A DNA stretch of 64,000 nucleotides. Origin: a bacterium SCSIO 12827 (GTDB lineage: Bacteria; Pseudomonadota; Alphaproteobacteria; Rhodospirillales; Casp-alpha2). Position numbers and translations under genes: made by a program. Location of the stretch: NCBI GenBank assembly GCA_024397995.1, contig CP073746.1, forward strand, positions 3,869,247-3,933,246. The letters are read 5' to 3'. Below are positions 18,594 to 28,012 of the stretch, piece by piece (position 1 is the stretch's first letter; every line of letters starts with the position of its first letter). The notes below the pieces were generated by a model, which saw nothing but the letters and a program-made list of their open reading frames with translations, had not been told where the DNA came from and did not search any database.

Positions 18594-19682
18594 CTACTTC
18601 GTGATGAAGAACTGGCGGCCCAGCCAGTACCAGCGCCCGTCGGGCCCCGGCACGGTGCAGTTGATGCGCCCGCGGCCCGCCGGGAACGGCTGATTGACCC
18701 GCACCTCGATCCGCAGCTCGCCTAAGCGTTCCAGCCGCGCACGCCCTTCGTGGGACGCGAAACAGGCCAGCCGGTCGATCCCCTTGGGGGCCGGCGGCAC
18801 CAGGGTAAAGCCCATGGCCGGCGGGTTGCCGTCGGTGATCAATTGGTCCGCCGGCGTCAGGTCGGTCACCGGCATGGCCAGCGCATTGACCGCCAGGCGG
18901 AACCGCCCGATGCCGCCGAAGCTCTCGTTCATGGCGAAGCGCGGCAGGTAAAAGTAGCCGAGAGAGGGATGGGCGACGCCCGAATGCTGGCCGAAGGCGG
19001 CCTCGAAGCCCTGCTCGCGGGCCATGGTCTCCAGTTCCTGCGACGCTTCGCCGTAGGGATAGGCGAAGATCTTGGGCACGCTGCCCAGTTCGGCTTTGAG
19101 CCGTTTGCTGGCTTCGGTGAACTCGGTCAGATTCTTGTCCCGTGCCGCCCCGGCCATATGTGCGTGGCTCACCGTGTGGTGGCCGATGGTCGCCCCCTGG
19201 TCCCTGATCTCGCGGATCTGGTCCCAGGTCATGATGCCGCCCAGTTTGCGGTCCACCGGGTCCGTCGCGACGAACAGGGTGAACGGCAGCCCGGCCTTCT
19301 TCAGGCGCGGCCAGGCATGTTCGTAGACCGAGGCATAGGCGTCATCGACCGTGATGCCGACCGTGCGATCGGGCAGCGGTGTGCCGGCCTTCATGGCGGC
19401 GATGATGTCGGGCAGGGACATCACCGTGTATTTGCCGGATGTCAGTTCCGCCAGATGTTCGTCGAACTGATCCAGGCGGATGTTGGTGGTCGGATAATCC
19501 TGCTCGTCGAACCGGTGATACATGATGATCACGGCCTGGTCGGCGGCGCGCGCCACGTCCGGCCAAAGTATGAGCAGTCCCAACATGGCAAGCGCCACCG
19601 CCCACGGCCATCGGCCCCGGCGGCGGTCACGGACCCCGGCGGGGCATGGCCCGCCGGTCATGATCGTTCGTCTTTCATTCAC
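18594..19682 (-). CDS. Secreted polysaccharide deacetylase (NodB family)
   Basis: 362-residue protein with a signal peptide (arginine-rich start, hydrophobic stretch [13 protein letters not shown], cleavage near ARA-AD). The NodB-type carbohydrate esterase 4 domain follows: YHRFDE, the first motif VGITVDDAY (catalytic Asp pair) and the metal-binding histidines in [10 protein letters not shown]-terminal region of about 110 residues after the domain is unassigned. The GTG at 19682 is used; an ATG seven codons later (19661) is an equally possible start. It probably acts on periplasmic or surface polysaccharide. It is divergent from the RutE-like gene. Confidence 0.88.
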   Translation of the reverse strand: MNERRTIMTGGPCPAGVRDRRRGRWPWAVALAMLGLLILWPDVARAADQAVIIMYHRFDEQDYPTTNIRLDQFDEHLAELTSGKYTVMSLPDIIAAMKAGTPLPDRTVGITVDDAYASVYEHAWPRLKKAGLPFTLFVATDPVDRKLGGIMTWDQIREIRDQGATIGHHTVSHAHMAGAARDKNLTEFTEASKRLKAELGSVPKIFAYPYGEASQELETMAREQGFEAAFGQHSGVAHPSLGYFYLPRFAMNESFGGIGRFRLAVNALAMPVTDLTPADQLITDGNPPAMGFTLVPPAPKGIDRLACFASHEGRARLERLGELRIEVRVNQPFPAGRGRINCTVPGPDGRWYWLGRQFFITK

Positions 19683-19696
19683 CTCACCCCATACTT

Positions 19697-19713
19697 ATAT
19701 GGTTGTCCCATAT
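19697..19713. promoter_or_regulatory. Inverted repeat in divergent promoter region
   Basis: ATATGG (19697-19702) and CCATAT (19708-19713) form a perfect 6-bp inverted repeat with a five-base spacer, just upstream of the deacetylase start and about 100 bp before the RutE-like gene. It could be an operator for either gene. No cognate regulator is evident. Confidence 0.3.
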
Positions 19714-19809
19714 TATGACGTGATTTTTCCCTCTTCCGCGCTGCAGCACAAGTGTCCTAGGGTCGGACCCCCGCATTTCATTCCGCAATCGAACGAAAGG
19801 TCCCCTTTG

Positions 19810-20400
19810 ATGTCGGACAAAATCGCCGAATCGGCCCTCGACCAATTGTTCCGCGACGCCCGGACGCACAACGGCTGGACCGGTGAGCCGGTGGGCGAAG
19901 ATCTGCTGCGCCAGCTCTGGGATCTGGTCAAAATGGCGCCGACCAGCGCCAATTGCTCGCCCGCGCGGCTGGTCTTCGTGACCTCCGACGCGGCCAAGGA
20001 AAAGCTCAAGCCCTGTTTGATGGAGGGGAACGTTGCCAAGACCATGGCGGCCCCGGTCACGGTGATCATCGGTCAGGACATGGAATTCTATGAAAAACTG
20101 CCCGAACTTTTCCCCCATACGGACGCCAAGGCATGGTTCGCCGGCAACGATGACCTGATCGCATCGACCGCCTTCCGCAACGCGACGCTGCAGGGCGGCT
20201 ACCTGATCATGGCGGCGCGGGCACTGGGGCTCGACTGCGGGCCGATGTCCGGATTCGATCAGGCCAAGGTCGACGCGGCCTTCTTCGCGGGCACCAAGGT
20301 GACGGCCAATTTCCTCTGCAACATCGGTCATGGCACGACGGAGGATCTGTTTCCGCGCTCACCCCGCCTGGCCTTCGACGACGCCTGCCGCGTCGTCTGA
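19810..20400 (+). CDS. RutE-like nitroreductase family protein
   Basis: 196-residue flavin-dependent oxidoreductase of the nitroreductase superfamily. The sequence [15 protein letters not shown] and the glycine-rich [11 protein letters not shown] segment fit the RutE / malonic semialdehyde reductase branch. CGAAAGG lies just upstream of the ATG at 19810. No other rut (pyrimidine degradation) genes are present, so the RutE reaction is not supported by context; a general NAD(P)H-dependent reductase of the same subgroup is as likely. It is followed 18 bp later by a permease gene, possibly in the same transcript. Confidence 0.8.
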   Translation: MSDKIAESALDQLFRDARTHNGWTGEPVGEDLLRQLWDLVKMAPTSANCSPARLVFVTSDAAKEKLKPCLMEGNVAKTMAAPVTVIIGQDMEFYEKLPELFPHTDAKAWFAGNDDLIASTAFRNATLQGGYLIMAARALGLDCGPMSGFDQAKVDAAFFAGTKVTANFLCNIGHGTTEDLFPRSPRLAFDDACRVV

Positions 20401-20418
20401 CGCGGCCTGCGGCCCGTC

Positions 20419-21822
20419 ATGCCCGATATCGACCTCGCCACGCCGCCGCCTGGCCAAGCCGCGGACGATCCGCCGCCGCGCCCGTCGCTCTCGGCATGGA
20501 TCTATCTCGGCCTCTGTGCCGTCGCGATCCTGCAGGTCTTTTGGCAGCCTGACGGCTGGCAGATCGTTGCCGTGGTCCTGGGGGTCAGTTATCTGGCGCT
20601 GGAATTCACCCGCACCTCGGGCGTGCAGCGGCTGGTCGGTTACGGCCTGGCCTTCGGGGGCCTCGCACTCGGCCTGCGGGCGGGACAAGGGGGTGCTGTG
20701 TTGCTCGACGGCATGGCGTCGGCGCTCAAGTTTCAGCTCGTGTTCTTCGCCGTTGCCTGGATGCAGATTCCGGCCAAGACCAGCCCGACCCTGATGGCGG
20801 CGCGGCAGTTCGTGCTCGACCAGCCGGCCGGCCGCCGCTTTCTGATCCTGGCCTATGCGGCGCATTTCCTGGGTGCCTTCCTCAACCTGGCGGCGTTGAC
20901 CTTGCTGTCGGACATGGTCGCCCGGCCCAAGGACCGCCAGTTGAAGGACCGTCTGGCCGTGGCGCTGATGGTCGGGTTCACCTCCGCGTCCTGCTGGTCG
21001 CCGTTCTATATCAGCGTCACCGTGGTGCTGGCGGCGTTGCCCGGGCTTAAATGGGTCGATATCGCCGTGCCCGGCCTGATCATGGGCATGTTGGTCGTCG
21101 CCGTGACGGCGCTGATCGACCGCGTGTTCGTGCGGGGCTCCCGCCCGCGCGGCGCCCCCGGGCCCAAGGTCGAGGACGCCAACTGGCGCAAGCTGTCGCT
21201 GTTGCTGGGGGCGTTGATGATTTCGGTCGTGACCCTGGAATCGCAGCTCCATCTGTCGATCCCCGTGGTGCTGGCGATGCTCGCCCCGCCTTTCGCGGTG
21301 ATCTGGCTGTTCATTTCCAAGGGGCGTCAGCACGAGGCGACGGGCCTGCCGCGCCGCGTCGTCGCCTCCCTGCCGGGGTTGCGAGGCGAAGCGCTGATCT
21401 TCATCGGCGCCAATCTGTTTGGCACCGGCGTTGCCAGGGTGCTCGACCCGGCGGCGGTGGCGGGCCTGCTCAACATCGGCGCCTGGCCCGACGTCGCCAA
21501 GCCGCTGGCGCTGGCCGCCTTCATCATCCTGGCCGGCGGTATCGGCCTGCATCCGGTGGTCTTGGTCATTCTGGTCGGCTCGGTCCTGCCGCCGGAAGTG
21601 TTCGGCATGCCGCCCATGGTCATGGCGCTGGTCATGCTGGGGACCTGGGGCTTGTCGACGACGTCGTCGCCGGTGTCCGGCACGACTTTGGTGATCGGGC
21701 GTCTGACCGGGGAAAGCAGCTTCCGCCTCGCCTGGCGGCGCGCCCCCTTGTATACCCTGTCGGGTGCCCTGGTCGTGGCGATGGTCGCCATGGCCTATTG
21801 GAAGCTGATCGACCCGCACTGA
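20419..21822 (+). CDS. Polytopic membrane protein, ion-transporter-superfamily-like permease
   Basis: 467-residue membrane protein with about 12 hydrophobic segments. I do not recognise a named family. Two internal segments, FTSASCWSPFYISVTVV and WGLSTTSSPVSGTTLVIG, occupy equivalent places in the two halves and resemble the Ser/Pro re-entrant hairpins of ion-transporter (IT) superfamily carriers of anions or dicarboxylates. The N-terminal ~25 residues are proline-rich and cytoplasmic in appearance. It follows the nitroreductase by 18 bp and precedes tsaB by 14 bp, so it may be co-transcribed with both. Substrate unknown. Confidence 0.7.
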   Translation: MPDIDLATPPPGQAADDPPPRPSLSAWIYLGLCAVAILQVFWQPDGWQIVAVVLGVSYLALEFTRTSGVQRLVGYGLAFGGLALGLRAGQGGAVLLDGMASALKFQLVFFAVAWMQIPAKTSPTLMAARQFVLDQPAGRRFLILAYAAHFLGAFLNLAALTLLSDMVARPKDRQLKDRLAVALMVGFTSASCWSPFYISVTVVLAALPGLKWVDIAVPGLIMGMLVVAVTALIDRVFVRGSRPRGAPGPKVEDANWRKLSLLLGALMISVVTLESQLHLSIPVVLAMLAPPFAVIWLFISKGRQHEATGLPRRVVASLPGLRGEALIFIGANLFGTGVARVLDPAAVAGLLNIGAWPDVAKPLALAAFIILAGGIGLHPVVLVILVGSVLPPEVFGMPPMVMALVMLGTWGLSTTSSPVSGTTLVIGRLTGESSFRLAWRRAPLYTLSGALVVAMVAMAYWKLIDPH

Positions 21823-21836
21823 GGGGCCCGCATGTC

Positions 21837-22523
21837 ATGAAGCTACTCGCCTTCGACACGGCGACGACCGGCTGTTCGGCGGCCCTGTTCCTGGACGGCC
21901 GCATGGCGGCCCATCGCGCCGCCGCCATGGCGCGCGGCCAGTCGGAAGCCCTGATGCCGATGATCGCAGAGGTCCTGGCCGAGGGCGGATGTGCTTATGG
22001 AAATTTGGACGCCCTGGCCGTAACGGTCGGCCCCGGCGCCTTCACGGGCCTGCGCATCGGTCTGTCGGCGGCGCGCGGCCTGGCGCTGGCGTTGGCCGTT
22101 CCCTGTGCCGGGGTGACGACGCTGGAGGCCGTGGCCCACGCGATTCCCGAAACGGTGCGGGCCGGTGGGCGGGTTCTGGTCGCCCTCGATTCCAAGCGCG
22201 CGGATTTATATGTCCAGATGTTCGATGGTGACCTGGCACCGCTCACGGAACCGGCGGCCATGATGGCGGACGGGCTGGCGGACCTGGCGGCCGGCGGGCC
22301 ATTGATTGTCGCAGGCGACGCCGCCGCACGCGCCATCGAGGCCCTTGCCGATGCCGGCATCGCCGCCGGCGCGGCCGATGTGCCGGGCGTGCCGGATGCA
22401 ATCATGGTCGGCGAAATTGCCCTGGCCCGCGCCTTGCCGCCTGCGGGTCAGGCCCCCGGCCCCATCTATCTGCGCCCGCCTGACGCGGTCCGGCCTAAGG
22501 ACGGCGGCCGATTGCGCCCATAG
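21837..22523 (+). CDS. tsaB: tRNA t6A biosynthesis protein TsaB
   Basis: 228-residue TsaB, the ASKHA-fold partner of TsaD in forming threonylcarbamoyladenosine at position 37 of ANN-decoding tRNAs. The N-terminus LAFDTATTGCSAAL and the VTVGPGAFTGLRIGLSAARGLAL segment are diagnostic. The ATG at 21837 is the start of the conserved region. In many alphaproteobacteria rimI follows tsaB directly before fur; here rimI is absent and a TusA-like gene (opposite strand) and mucR take that place. Confidence 0.96.
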   Translation: MKLLAFDTATTGCSAALFLDGRMAAHRAAAMARGQSEALMPMIAEVLAEGGCAYGNLDALAVTVGPGAFTGLRIGLSAARGLALALAVPCAGVTTLEAVAHAIPETVRAGGRVLVALDSKRADLYVQMFDGDLAPLTEPAAMMADGLADLAAGGPLIVAGDAAARAIEALADAGIAAGAADVPGVPDAIMVGEIALARALPPAGQAPGPIYLRPPDAVRPKDGGRLRP

Positions 22524-22538
22524 ATTTCAGGCGTCTTG

Positions 22539-22820
22539 TCAGGCGGTTTTGCGGATCACCAACCGGTGGGGGGCGTCAGTCTCCGGGCGGGCCGGGTCTT
22601 CCGGCGCCAGGGACAAAATTTCATGGCCGTGGTCGCGCACGGAGCGCGGTACGTTGTTCAGCGGCTCCGGTCCTTTCAAGCGCACGTCAAGTACCGCACC
22701 GGCATCCAAGCGTTCCAGGAAAAGCTTGGTTTTAACGAACGTCATCGGGCAAATGTCGTTCGAAATATCCAAAAAATGCGCAATTTCAGGCGAGTCGGCC
22801 ATTTCTTCCGGTTTTCCCAT
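22539..22820 (-). CDS. TusA/SirA-like sulfur carrier protein
   Basis: 93-residue protein of the TusA (SirA, YedF) family. The family Cys-Pro motif is in ISNDICPMTFVKTKLFLERL, followed by the beta-strand/helix pattern LDVRLKGPEPLNNVPRSV and GHEIL. The cysteine would carry a persulfide in sulfur transfer. No partner (TusBCD, cysteine desulfurase) lies beside it, so whether it serves tRNA thiolation or other sulfur trafficking cannot be said. ATG 22820 is used; ATG 22802 is also possible. It is convergent with tsaB (15 bp) and divergent from mucR, sharing a ~190-bp A+T-rich upstream region. Confidence 0.88.
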   Translation of the reverse strand: MGKPEEMADSPEIAHFLDISNDICPMTFVKTKLFLERLDAGAVLDVRLKGPEPLNNVPRSVRDHGHEILSLAPEDPARPETDAPHRLVIRKTA

Positions 22821-23009
22821 CGTATACTCTTGTGTACAATACACGCCTACTTTATATAGGCGCCGCCGGGTCAAATAAAATGTTTTGACCGATGTTTTCT
22901 GATCAAGGCGTCAGGAAAACTTCCCAACATCTCGGCAGTGTTCCCGCATCGGGACTCTGTTCTGTCGATGGCGCCCAGCAGACACGCTTTTAAAGGACAA
23001 GGCGAAAGA

Positions 23010-23420
23010 ATGACTGAAAAACCGAATGCCTCCGACCTGATCGAGCTGACGACGGAAATCGTCGCGGCCCATGTCGGCAACAATACAATCGCGCCCAGCG
23101 ATATTCCCGCCCTCATCAATGAGGTCTATACCGCCCTTTCCAACGTCGGCACGGTTCCGGCGCAGGCGCAGCGCCCCAAGCCCGCCGTGCCGCCGAAGAA
23201 ATCCGTGTTCCCGGATTACATCGTCTGCCTCGAAGACGGCAAAAAGCTGAAGATGCTGAAACGGCATTTGAAGACGGCCTATAACCTGACGCCGGAAGAG
23301 TATCGCGAGCGCTGGGGCCTGCCTGTCGACTATCCGATGGTTGCGCCGAACTACGCCAAGCACCGCTCGAATCTGGCCAAGAAGATCGGCCTTGGGACGA
23401 AACCCCGGCGCAAACGCTAA
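23010..23420 (+). CDS. mucR: MucR/Ros family zinc-finger transcriptional regulator
   Basis: 136-residue Ros/MucR regulator, a prokaryotic zinc-finger family typical of alphaproteobacteria that binds A+T-rich DNA and controls surface polysaccharide, motility and cell-cycle genes. The domain FPDYIVCLEDGKKLKMLKRH followed by LTPEEYRERWGLP is the family core, with the Cys and the His residues of the finger. The ATG at 23010 has AAGGACAAGGCGAAAG upstream. It is divergent from the TusA-like gene, whose A+T-rich promoter region may be an autoregulatory target (inference). Confidence 0.95.
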   Translation: MTEKPNASDLIELTTEIVAAHVGNNTIAPSDIPALINEVYTALSNVGTVPAQAQRPKPAVPPKKSVFPDYIVCLEDGKKLKMLKRHLKTAYNLTPEEYRERWGLPVDYPMVAPNYAKHRSNLAKKIGLGTKPRRKR

Positions 23421-23520
23421 AGCTTTCCCGCGGGTTGATCCTCAGGCTTTGGCACCTGCCCTGTTCGGGGTATAGTAATTAGGCGAATCCAGGCGCCTGC
23501 TGGCAATCCGTGGGGAGATG

Positions 23521-23946
23521 ATGTCGGAATCACGTATCGAGCAGCTTTGTATCGACAAAGGCATGAAAATGACGGACCAGCGCCGCATCATTGCGCGCGT
23601 GCTGTCCGAATCGGAAGATCATCCCGATGTCGAGGAAGTGCATCGCCGATCGTCCGAGATCGACAATCGCATTTCCATCGCCACGGTCTATCGGACCGTG
23701 CGCCTGTTCGAGGAAGCGGGCATCATCGAGCGTCATGATTTCGGCGACGGCCGCGCGCGTTACGAAGAAGTGACCGAGGAACACCACGATCACCTGATCA
23801 ACGTGCAGTCGGGCGCGGTCATCGAATTCCAGAACACGGAAATCGAACGCCTGCAGGAGATCATTGCCCGCGACCACGGCATGCGTCTGGTCGGGCACAA
23901 GCTGGAATTGTACGGCGTGCCTCTGAAGAAAGGTGCGGGCAAATAG
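23521..23946 (+). CDS. fur: Fur family metalloregulator (Fur/Mur)
   Basis: 141-residue Fur-family repressor. The winged-helix part carries MTDQRRIIARVL and RISIATVYRTVRLFEEAGI; the dimer part carries the metal-ligand stretch EEHHDHLINVQSG. There is only one cysteine, near the N-terminus (EQLCIDKG), so the structural Cys4 zinc site of E. coli Fur is missing, as is usual for alphaproteobacterial Fur/Mur, which often senses manganese. GGGGAG at 23512-23517 abuts the ATG at 23518, which makes the next codon, ATG 23521, the more probable start. It lies upstream of miaB in the conserved alphaproteobacterial order. Confidence 0.93.
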   Translation: MSESRIEQLCIDKGMKMTDQRRIIARVLSESEDHPDVEEVHRRSSEIDNRISIATVYRTVRLFEEAGIIERHDFGDGRARYEEVTEEHHDHLINVQSGAVIEFQNTEIERLQEIIARDHGMRLVGHKLELYGVPLKKGAGK

Positions 23947-24016
23947 GAATGATCCGACCCGACATTTTCCTGAACCCCGTGTTCGGGGCCGGCGACAAGC
24001 GGGCGCGAGGTAACCG

Positions 24017-25396
24017 GTGACGGACGCGACGCCCAAAAAACTCCATATCAAGACCTATGGCTGCCAGATGAACGTCTACGATTCCGATCGTATGGCGGGC
24101 CTTCTGGCGCCCCTGGGCTATGCCCTGACGGATGTGGTCGACGATGCCGACATGGTGTTGCTGAACACTTGTCATATCCGCGAAAAGGCGGCGGAAAAGG
24201 TCTATTCCGAGCTCGGCCGGATCAACAAGATGAAGCAGGCGCGTCAAGCCGACGGTGGGGCCATGATCCTCGGCGTCGCCGGCTGTGTCGCCCAGGCCGA
24301 GGGCGAGGAAGTTTTGAAGCGCGCGCCCTATGTCGACATGGTGTTCGGGCCGCAGACCTATCATCGCCTGCCGGAAATGGTCGCCCGCCTGCACCGCGAG
24401 AAGGGGGCTCAGCTCGACACCGACTTTCCCGAGGAATCCAAGTTCGATCACCTGACGGCCCCGGCCCGGGTCGAAGGCCGCGCCGCCTTTCTGACCGTGC
24501 AGGAAGGCTGCGACAAGTTCTGCACCTTCTGTGTCGTGCCCTATACGCGGGGCGCGGAATTCTCGCGCCCGGTCGATCAGGTGCTGACCGAGGCCCGCCA
24601 GCTTGTCGCCCAGGGTGCCGTCGAGATTACGTTGCTTGGCCAGAACGTGAACGCCTATCACGGCACCGACGCCGACGGGGCAGAGCTTGGCCTGGGCGGG
24701 CTGATCCGTCGATTGGCCGAAATCGACGGGATCGCGCGCCTGCGTTACACCACATCCTATCCGGCCGAGGTCGATGACGCGCTGATCGCCGCCCATCGTG
24801 ACGTGCCCGAACTGATGCCCTATCTGCACCTGCCCGTGCAATCGGGGGCGGACCGGGTGCTGAAGGCCATGAACCGCCGCCACGGCCGTGACTTCTACAT
24901 CGATCTGGTCGCGCGTCTGCGCGCCGCGCGCCCCGACCTGGGCCTGTCGTCGGATTTCATTGTCGGCTTCCCTGGCGAAACCGACGCCGATTTTCAGGAC
25001 ACGCTGTCTCTCGTGCGCGAGGTCGGCTACGTCCAGGCTTATTCGTTCAAGTATTCGCCGCGACCCGGCACCCCGGCGGCCGCCATGGAACTGCAGGTGC
25101 CCGAAGACGTGAAGGACGCACGCTTGAAAGAGCTCCAGGATCTTCTCAACACGCAGCAGCTTGCCTTCAACCAAAGCTGTGTCGGACGCACCCTGCCGGT
25201 GCTGCTCGACCGGCCCGGCCGCCATGCGGGCCAATTGCTGGGCCGCAGCCCCTACATGCAGGCGGTTCACGTCGATGCCCCGGCCGATTGGCTGGGCCGC
25301 GTCGCCGATTTGAAGGTCGTTTCGGCCGGGGGCAACAGCCTGGGGGCGGTCCTCGCGGACGCGCCGGAACAACCCGACGTCAGGAGATCCGCATGA
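24017..25396 (+). CDS. miaB: tRNA-2-methylthio-N6-dimethylallyladenosine synthase MiaB
   Basis: 459-residue radical SAM methylthiotransferase that adds the 2-methylthio group to i6A37 of tRNA. The N-terminal MTTase domain has the KTYGCQMN cysteine, the radical SAM motif is C165-x3-C169-x2-C172 ([10 protein letters not shown]), and a TRAM domain closes the protein. The GTG start at 24017 has GCGAGG six bases upstream. The stop overlaps the phoH start (ATGA), so the two are translationally coupled. It needs two [4Fe-4S] clusters. Confidence 0.98.
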   Translation: MTDATPKKLHIKTYGCQMNVYDSDRMAGLLAPLGYALTDVVDDADMVLLNTCHIREKAAEKVYSELGRINKMKQARQADGGAMILGVAGCVAQAEGEEVLKRAPYVDMVFGPQTYHRLPEMVARLHREKGAQLDTDFPEESKFDHLTAPARVEGRAAFLTVQEGCDKFCTFCVVPYTRGAEFSRPVDQVLTEARQLVAQGAVEITLLGQNVNAYHGTDADGAELGLGGLIRRLAEIDGIARLRYTTSYPAEVDDALIAAHRDVPELMPYLHLPVQSGADRVLKAMNRRHGRDFYIDLVARLRAARPDLGLSSDFIVGFPGETDADFQDTLSLVREVGYVQAYSFKYSPRPGTPAAAMELQVPEDVKDARLKELQDLLNTQQLAFNQSCVGRTLPVLLDRPGRHAGQLLGRSPYMQAVHVDAPADWLGRVADLKVVSAGGNSLGAVLADAPEQPDVRRSA

Positions 25397-26505
25397 GCCG
25401 CGGGCGCTCCCGTCGGCAGACGCGCGGCGGCGTCGAGGCCGTGATCCCCATGGCCCCGTCCACCGGGGGTGGCCCCGCCGCGGCCATGGTGACGGAACAG
25501 ATGACCTTCGCCAACAATGGGCTCGCAGCGGCGCTGTTCGGCTCCCACCACGCCCATCTGGCGCAGATCGAACAGGGCCTGGGCGTGACCATCCATGCCC
25601 GCGGCAACGAAGTCGCGATCACCGGCGACGGGTCCGCGGTGGATCGCACGGCGGCGATCCTGGCCGCTCTTTACGACCGCCTGAAACACGGCCACAGCGT
25701 TGACGCGCCGGAAGTCGACGCCATGCTGCGCATGTCCAATGGTGCCCGCGGCGGTGACGGCGACCCCAAGGAAGGGCTGAAGGATGCCGGCGTCGCGGTG
25801 CATACCCGTAACAAGGTGATCACCGCCCGGACCTCGACCCAGGCCGATTATCTGGGCGCCATCGACGAATGCCCCCTGGTGTTCGGCCAGGGCCCGGCGG
25901 GGACGGGTAAGACCTATCTGGCCGTGGCCAAGGCGGTCGAACGTCTGGTCCAGGGCCGGGTCGACCGCATCATCCTGTCGCGCCCGGCGGTCGAGGCCGG
26001 CGAGCAGCTTGGCTTTCTGCCCGGCGACATGCGCGAAAAGGTCGATCCCTACCTGCGCCCGCTGTACGACGCGCTGTATGACATGCTGCCGCAGCAGCAG
26101 GTGGAAAAGCGTCTGGAAAGCGGCGAAATCGAAGTCGCGCCGCTCGCCTTCATGCGCGGCCGCACGTTGTCCAACGCGTTTGTCATCCTGGACGAGGCGC
26201 AGAACACCACGCCCGTGCAGATGAAGATGTTCCTGACCCGGCTGGGCGAAAATTCCTGCATGGTGGTGACCGGCGATCTCAGCCAGGTCGATCTGCCGCG
26301 GGGCATCCGGTCGGGTCTGCGCGACGCCCAGGAAGTGCTGATCGGCACCAAGGGCATCCGCTTTGTCGAATTCACGGAACAGGACGTTGTCCGCCACCCG
26401 CTGGTGTCGCGCATCGTCCATGCCTATCAGAACGTGGAAACCTCGCGCCGCGCTGGCGCGCGATATGAGCATTATGAAAGCGAACGCGAACAGAGCGACG
26501 AATGA
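25393..26505 (+). CDS. PhoH family ATPase
   Basis: 370-residue PhoH/PhoL-type protein, a cytoplasmic ATPase linked to RNA metabolism, found with ybeY in most proteobacteria. Walker A is GPAGTGKT (residues 167-174) and Walker B is [11 protein letters not shown]; an N-terminal region with a KH-like fold precedes it. AGGAG lies six bases before the ATG at 25393. It overlaps miaB by four bases and is followed by ybeY, corC and lnt, a conserved row in alphaproteobacteria. Its exact biochemical role is not established in the family. Confidence 0.95.
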   Translation: MSRGRSRRQTRGGVEAVIPMAPSTGGGPAAAMVTEQMTFANNGLAAALFGSHHAHLAQIEQGLGVTIHARGNEVAITGDGSAVDRTAAILAALYDRLKHGHSVDAPEVDAMLRMSNGARGGDGDPKEGLKDAGVAVHTRNKVITARTSTQADYLGAIDECPLVFGQGPAGTGKTYLAVAKAVERLVQGRVDRIILSRPAVEAGEQLGFLPGDMREKVDPYLRPLYDALYDMLPQQQVEKRLESGEIEVAPLAFMRGRTLSNAFVILDEAQNTTPVQMKMFLTRLGENSCMVVTGDLSQVDLPRGIRSGLRDAQEVLIGTKGIRFVEFTEQDVVRHPLVSRIVHAYQNVETSRRAGARYEHYESEREQSDE

Positions 26506-26518
26506 CGGCGCGGGCGTG

Positions 26519-27028
26519 ATGCCCGAACCGGCATTGGAGATCGCAGTCGACATCGCGTCCCCCGAATGGGCGGTGCTCGGCGATGCCGAGACGATTGCCG
26601 AACGCGCCCTGGCCGCCGCCTATGGGGCGCTGGACCATGGGGCGGATGTCGGCCCGGCCGAAGTCTCATTGGTGCTGGCCGATGACGACATGGTGGCGAC
26701 GCTCAACCACGATTACCGGGGCAAGGACGGGCCGACCAACGTGTTGTCGTTTCCGCAACAGGACGGCGATGCCTCGCCCGCGGGGGGGCTGCCCGGCATG
26801 CCCGCGATGCTGGGCGATGTGGTCATCGCCTTCGGCGTCACGGCAGCCGAGGCGCGGGACCAGGGCATTCCCCTGGCTGACCACTTATCGCATCTTTGTG
26901 TCCATGGTATGCTGCACCTTCTGGGTTTTGACCATATCGACGCGGACGAAGCCGACAGGATGGAACGGCTGGAAACGGATATCCTCGGGGGCCTCGGCGT
27001 CCCCGATCCATATGGAAAGGAGCGGTGA
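26519..27028 (+). CDS. ybeY: Endoribonuclease YbeY
   Basis: 169-residue metalloprotein for 16S rRNA 3' end maturation and ribosome quality control. The zinc motif HGMLHLLGFDH (H-x3-H-x5-H) near residue 130-140 is complete. In-frame ATGs at 26465 and 26474 would overlap phoH by 32-41 bases; I prefer 26519, which gives the usual family length. No start has a convincing ribosome site, so translation probably depends on coupling with phoH. Confidence 0.95.
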   Translation: MPEPALEIAVDIASPEWAVLGDAETIAERALAAAYGALDHGADVGPAEVSLVLADDDMVATLNHDYRGKDGPTNVLSFPQQDGDASPAGGLPGMPAMLGDVVIAFGVTAAEARDQGIPLADHLSHLCVHGMLHLLGFDHIDADEADRMERLETDILGGLGVPDPYGKER

Positions 27029-27061
27029 CCGCCCGTTCGCAAGGGCATCTATCCTGGTAAC

Positions 27062-28012
27062 ATGAACGATCAATCATCGAGTCCCCAGCCCCGGGAATCC
27101 GGGGCGACCCCCCATTCCTCTTCGCAGGAATCCCAGACCCCGCAGGCTGAGGCGCGCGGCCCCTCCCTGTGGCAGCGCCTGACCCGTCGGCTCCGCGGCG
27201 GCGGGCAGAACGGATCCGTCCGCGAAGCGCTTGAGGAAATCATCGAGGAACGGGCCGAGCCCGCCGCCCCCATCGGCGACGACGAACGGGCACTTCTGTC
27301 CAACATCCTCAACCTGCGCGGCCTCACCGTCGAGGACGTCATGGTGCCGCGCGCCGACATCGTTGCGGTCGAGGCGGATACCCCGCTTAGCGAGATCGTG
27401 CGCATCATCGGCGAACAGGGCCATTCACGCCTGCCGGTCTATCGGGGCACCTTGGATGACGTCATCGGCATGGCCCATATCAAGGACCTGTTCCTTTGGG
27501 AAGGCCATGAAAAGGACTTCAAGTTGTCCGAACATCTGCGCCGCATCCTGTTCGTGGCGCCCTCCATGGAGGTTCTCGAACTGCTGCTGGAAATGCGCGC
27601 CCGGCGCTCGCACATGGCGTTGGTGGTTGATGAATACGGCGGCGTCGACGGCCTGGTGACCATTGAGGATCTGGTCGAGGAAATCATCGGCGAGATCGAG
27701 GACGAACACGACCGCACGTCCGAACCGGTGCTCAAGGAAAACCCCGACGGTTCCTACACCGCAGACGCCCGGGTCGAGATCGAGGCCCTGGAGGAAAAGG
27801 TCGGCGCCTTCGCCACGGACGAGGAGCGGGAATACATCGACACCCTGGGTGGACTGGTCTTCGCCCTGGCCGGCCGCGTGCCGATCCGCAGCGAACTGGT
27901 TACCCATCCCTCGGGCTACGAGTTCGAGATTCTTCAGGCCGATCCCCGGCGGGTGCACCGCCTGCGGGTGCGCCGCCGCGCCGCGGACGACAAGGACACG
28001 AAAACCGAATGA
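27062..28012 (+). CDS. corC: Hemolysin-family CBS/CorC_HlyC domain protein
   Basis: 316-residue cytoplasmic protein of the CorC/TlyC family. After a ~45-residue polar N-terminus come a CBS-domain pair ([36 protein letters not shown]) and a C-terminal CorC_HlyC transporter-associated domain ([14 protein letters not shown]). The DUF21 membrane domain of larger relatives is absent, as in E. coli CorC. Linked to magnesium/cobalt efflux and membrane integrity; the precise activity is not settled. The stop overlaps the lnt start (ATGA). Confidence 0.93.
   Translation: MNDQSSSPQPRESGATPHSSSQESQTPQAEARGPSLWQRLTRRLRGGGQNGSVREALEEIIEERAEPAAPIGDDERALLSNILNLRGLTVEDVMVPRADIVAVEADTPLSEIVRIIGEQGHSRLPVYRGTLDDVIGMAHIKDLFLWEGHEKDFKLSEHLRRILFVAPSMEVLELLLEMRARRSHMALVVDEYGGVDGLVTIEDLVEEIIGEIEDEHDRTSEPVLKENPDGSYTADARVEIEALEEKVGAFATDEEREYIDTLGGLVFALAGRVPIRSELVTHPSGYEFEILQADPRRVHRLRVRRRAADDKDTKTE

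Noticed and set aside
22821..22840. GTATAC and TTGTGTACAA upstream of the TusA-like gene as a second copy of the 441-450 operator
   Set aside because: The palindrome is imperfect and a single similar site is weak evidence; kept only as a remark under the first site.
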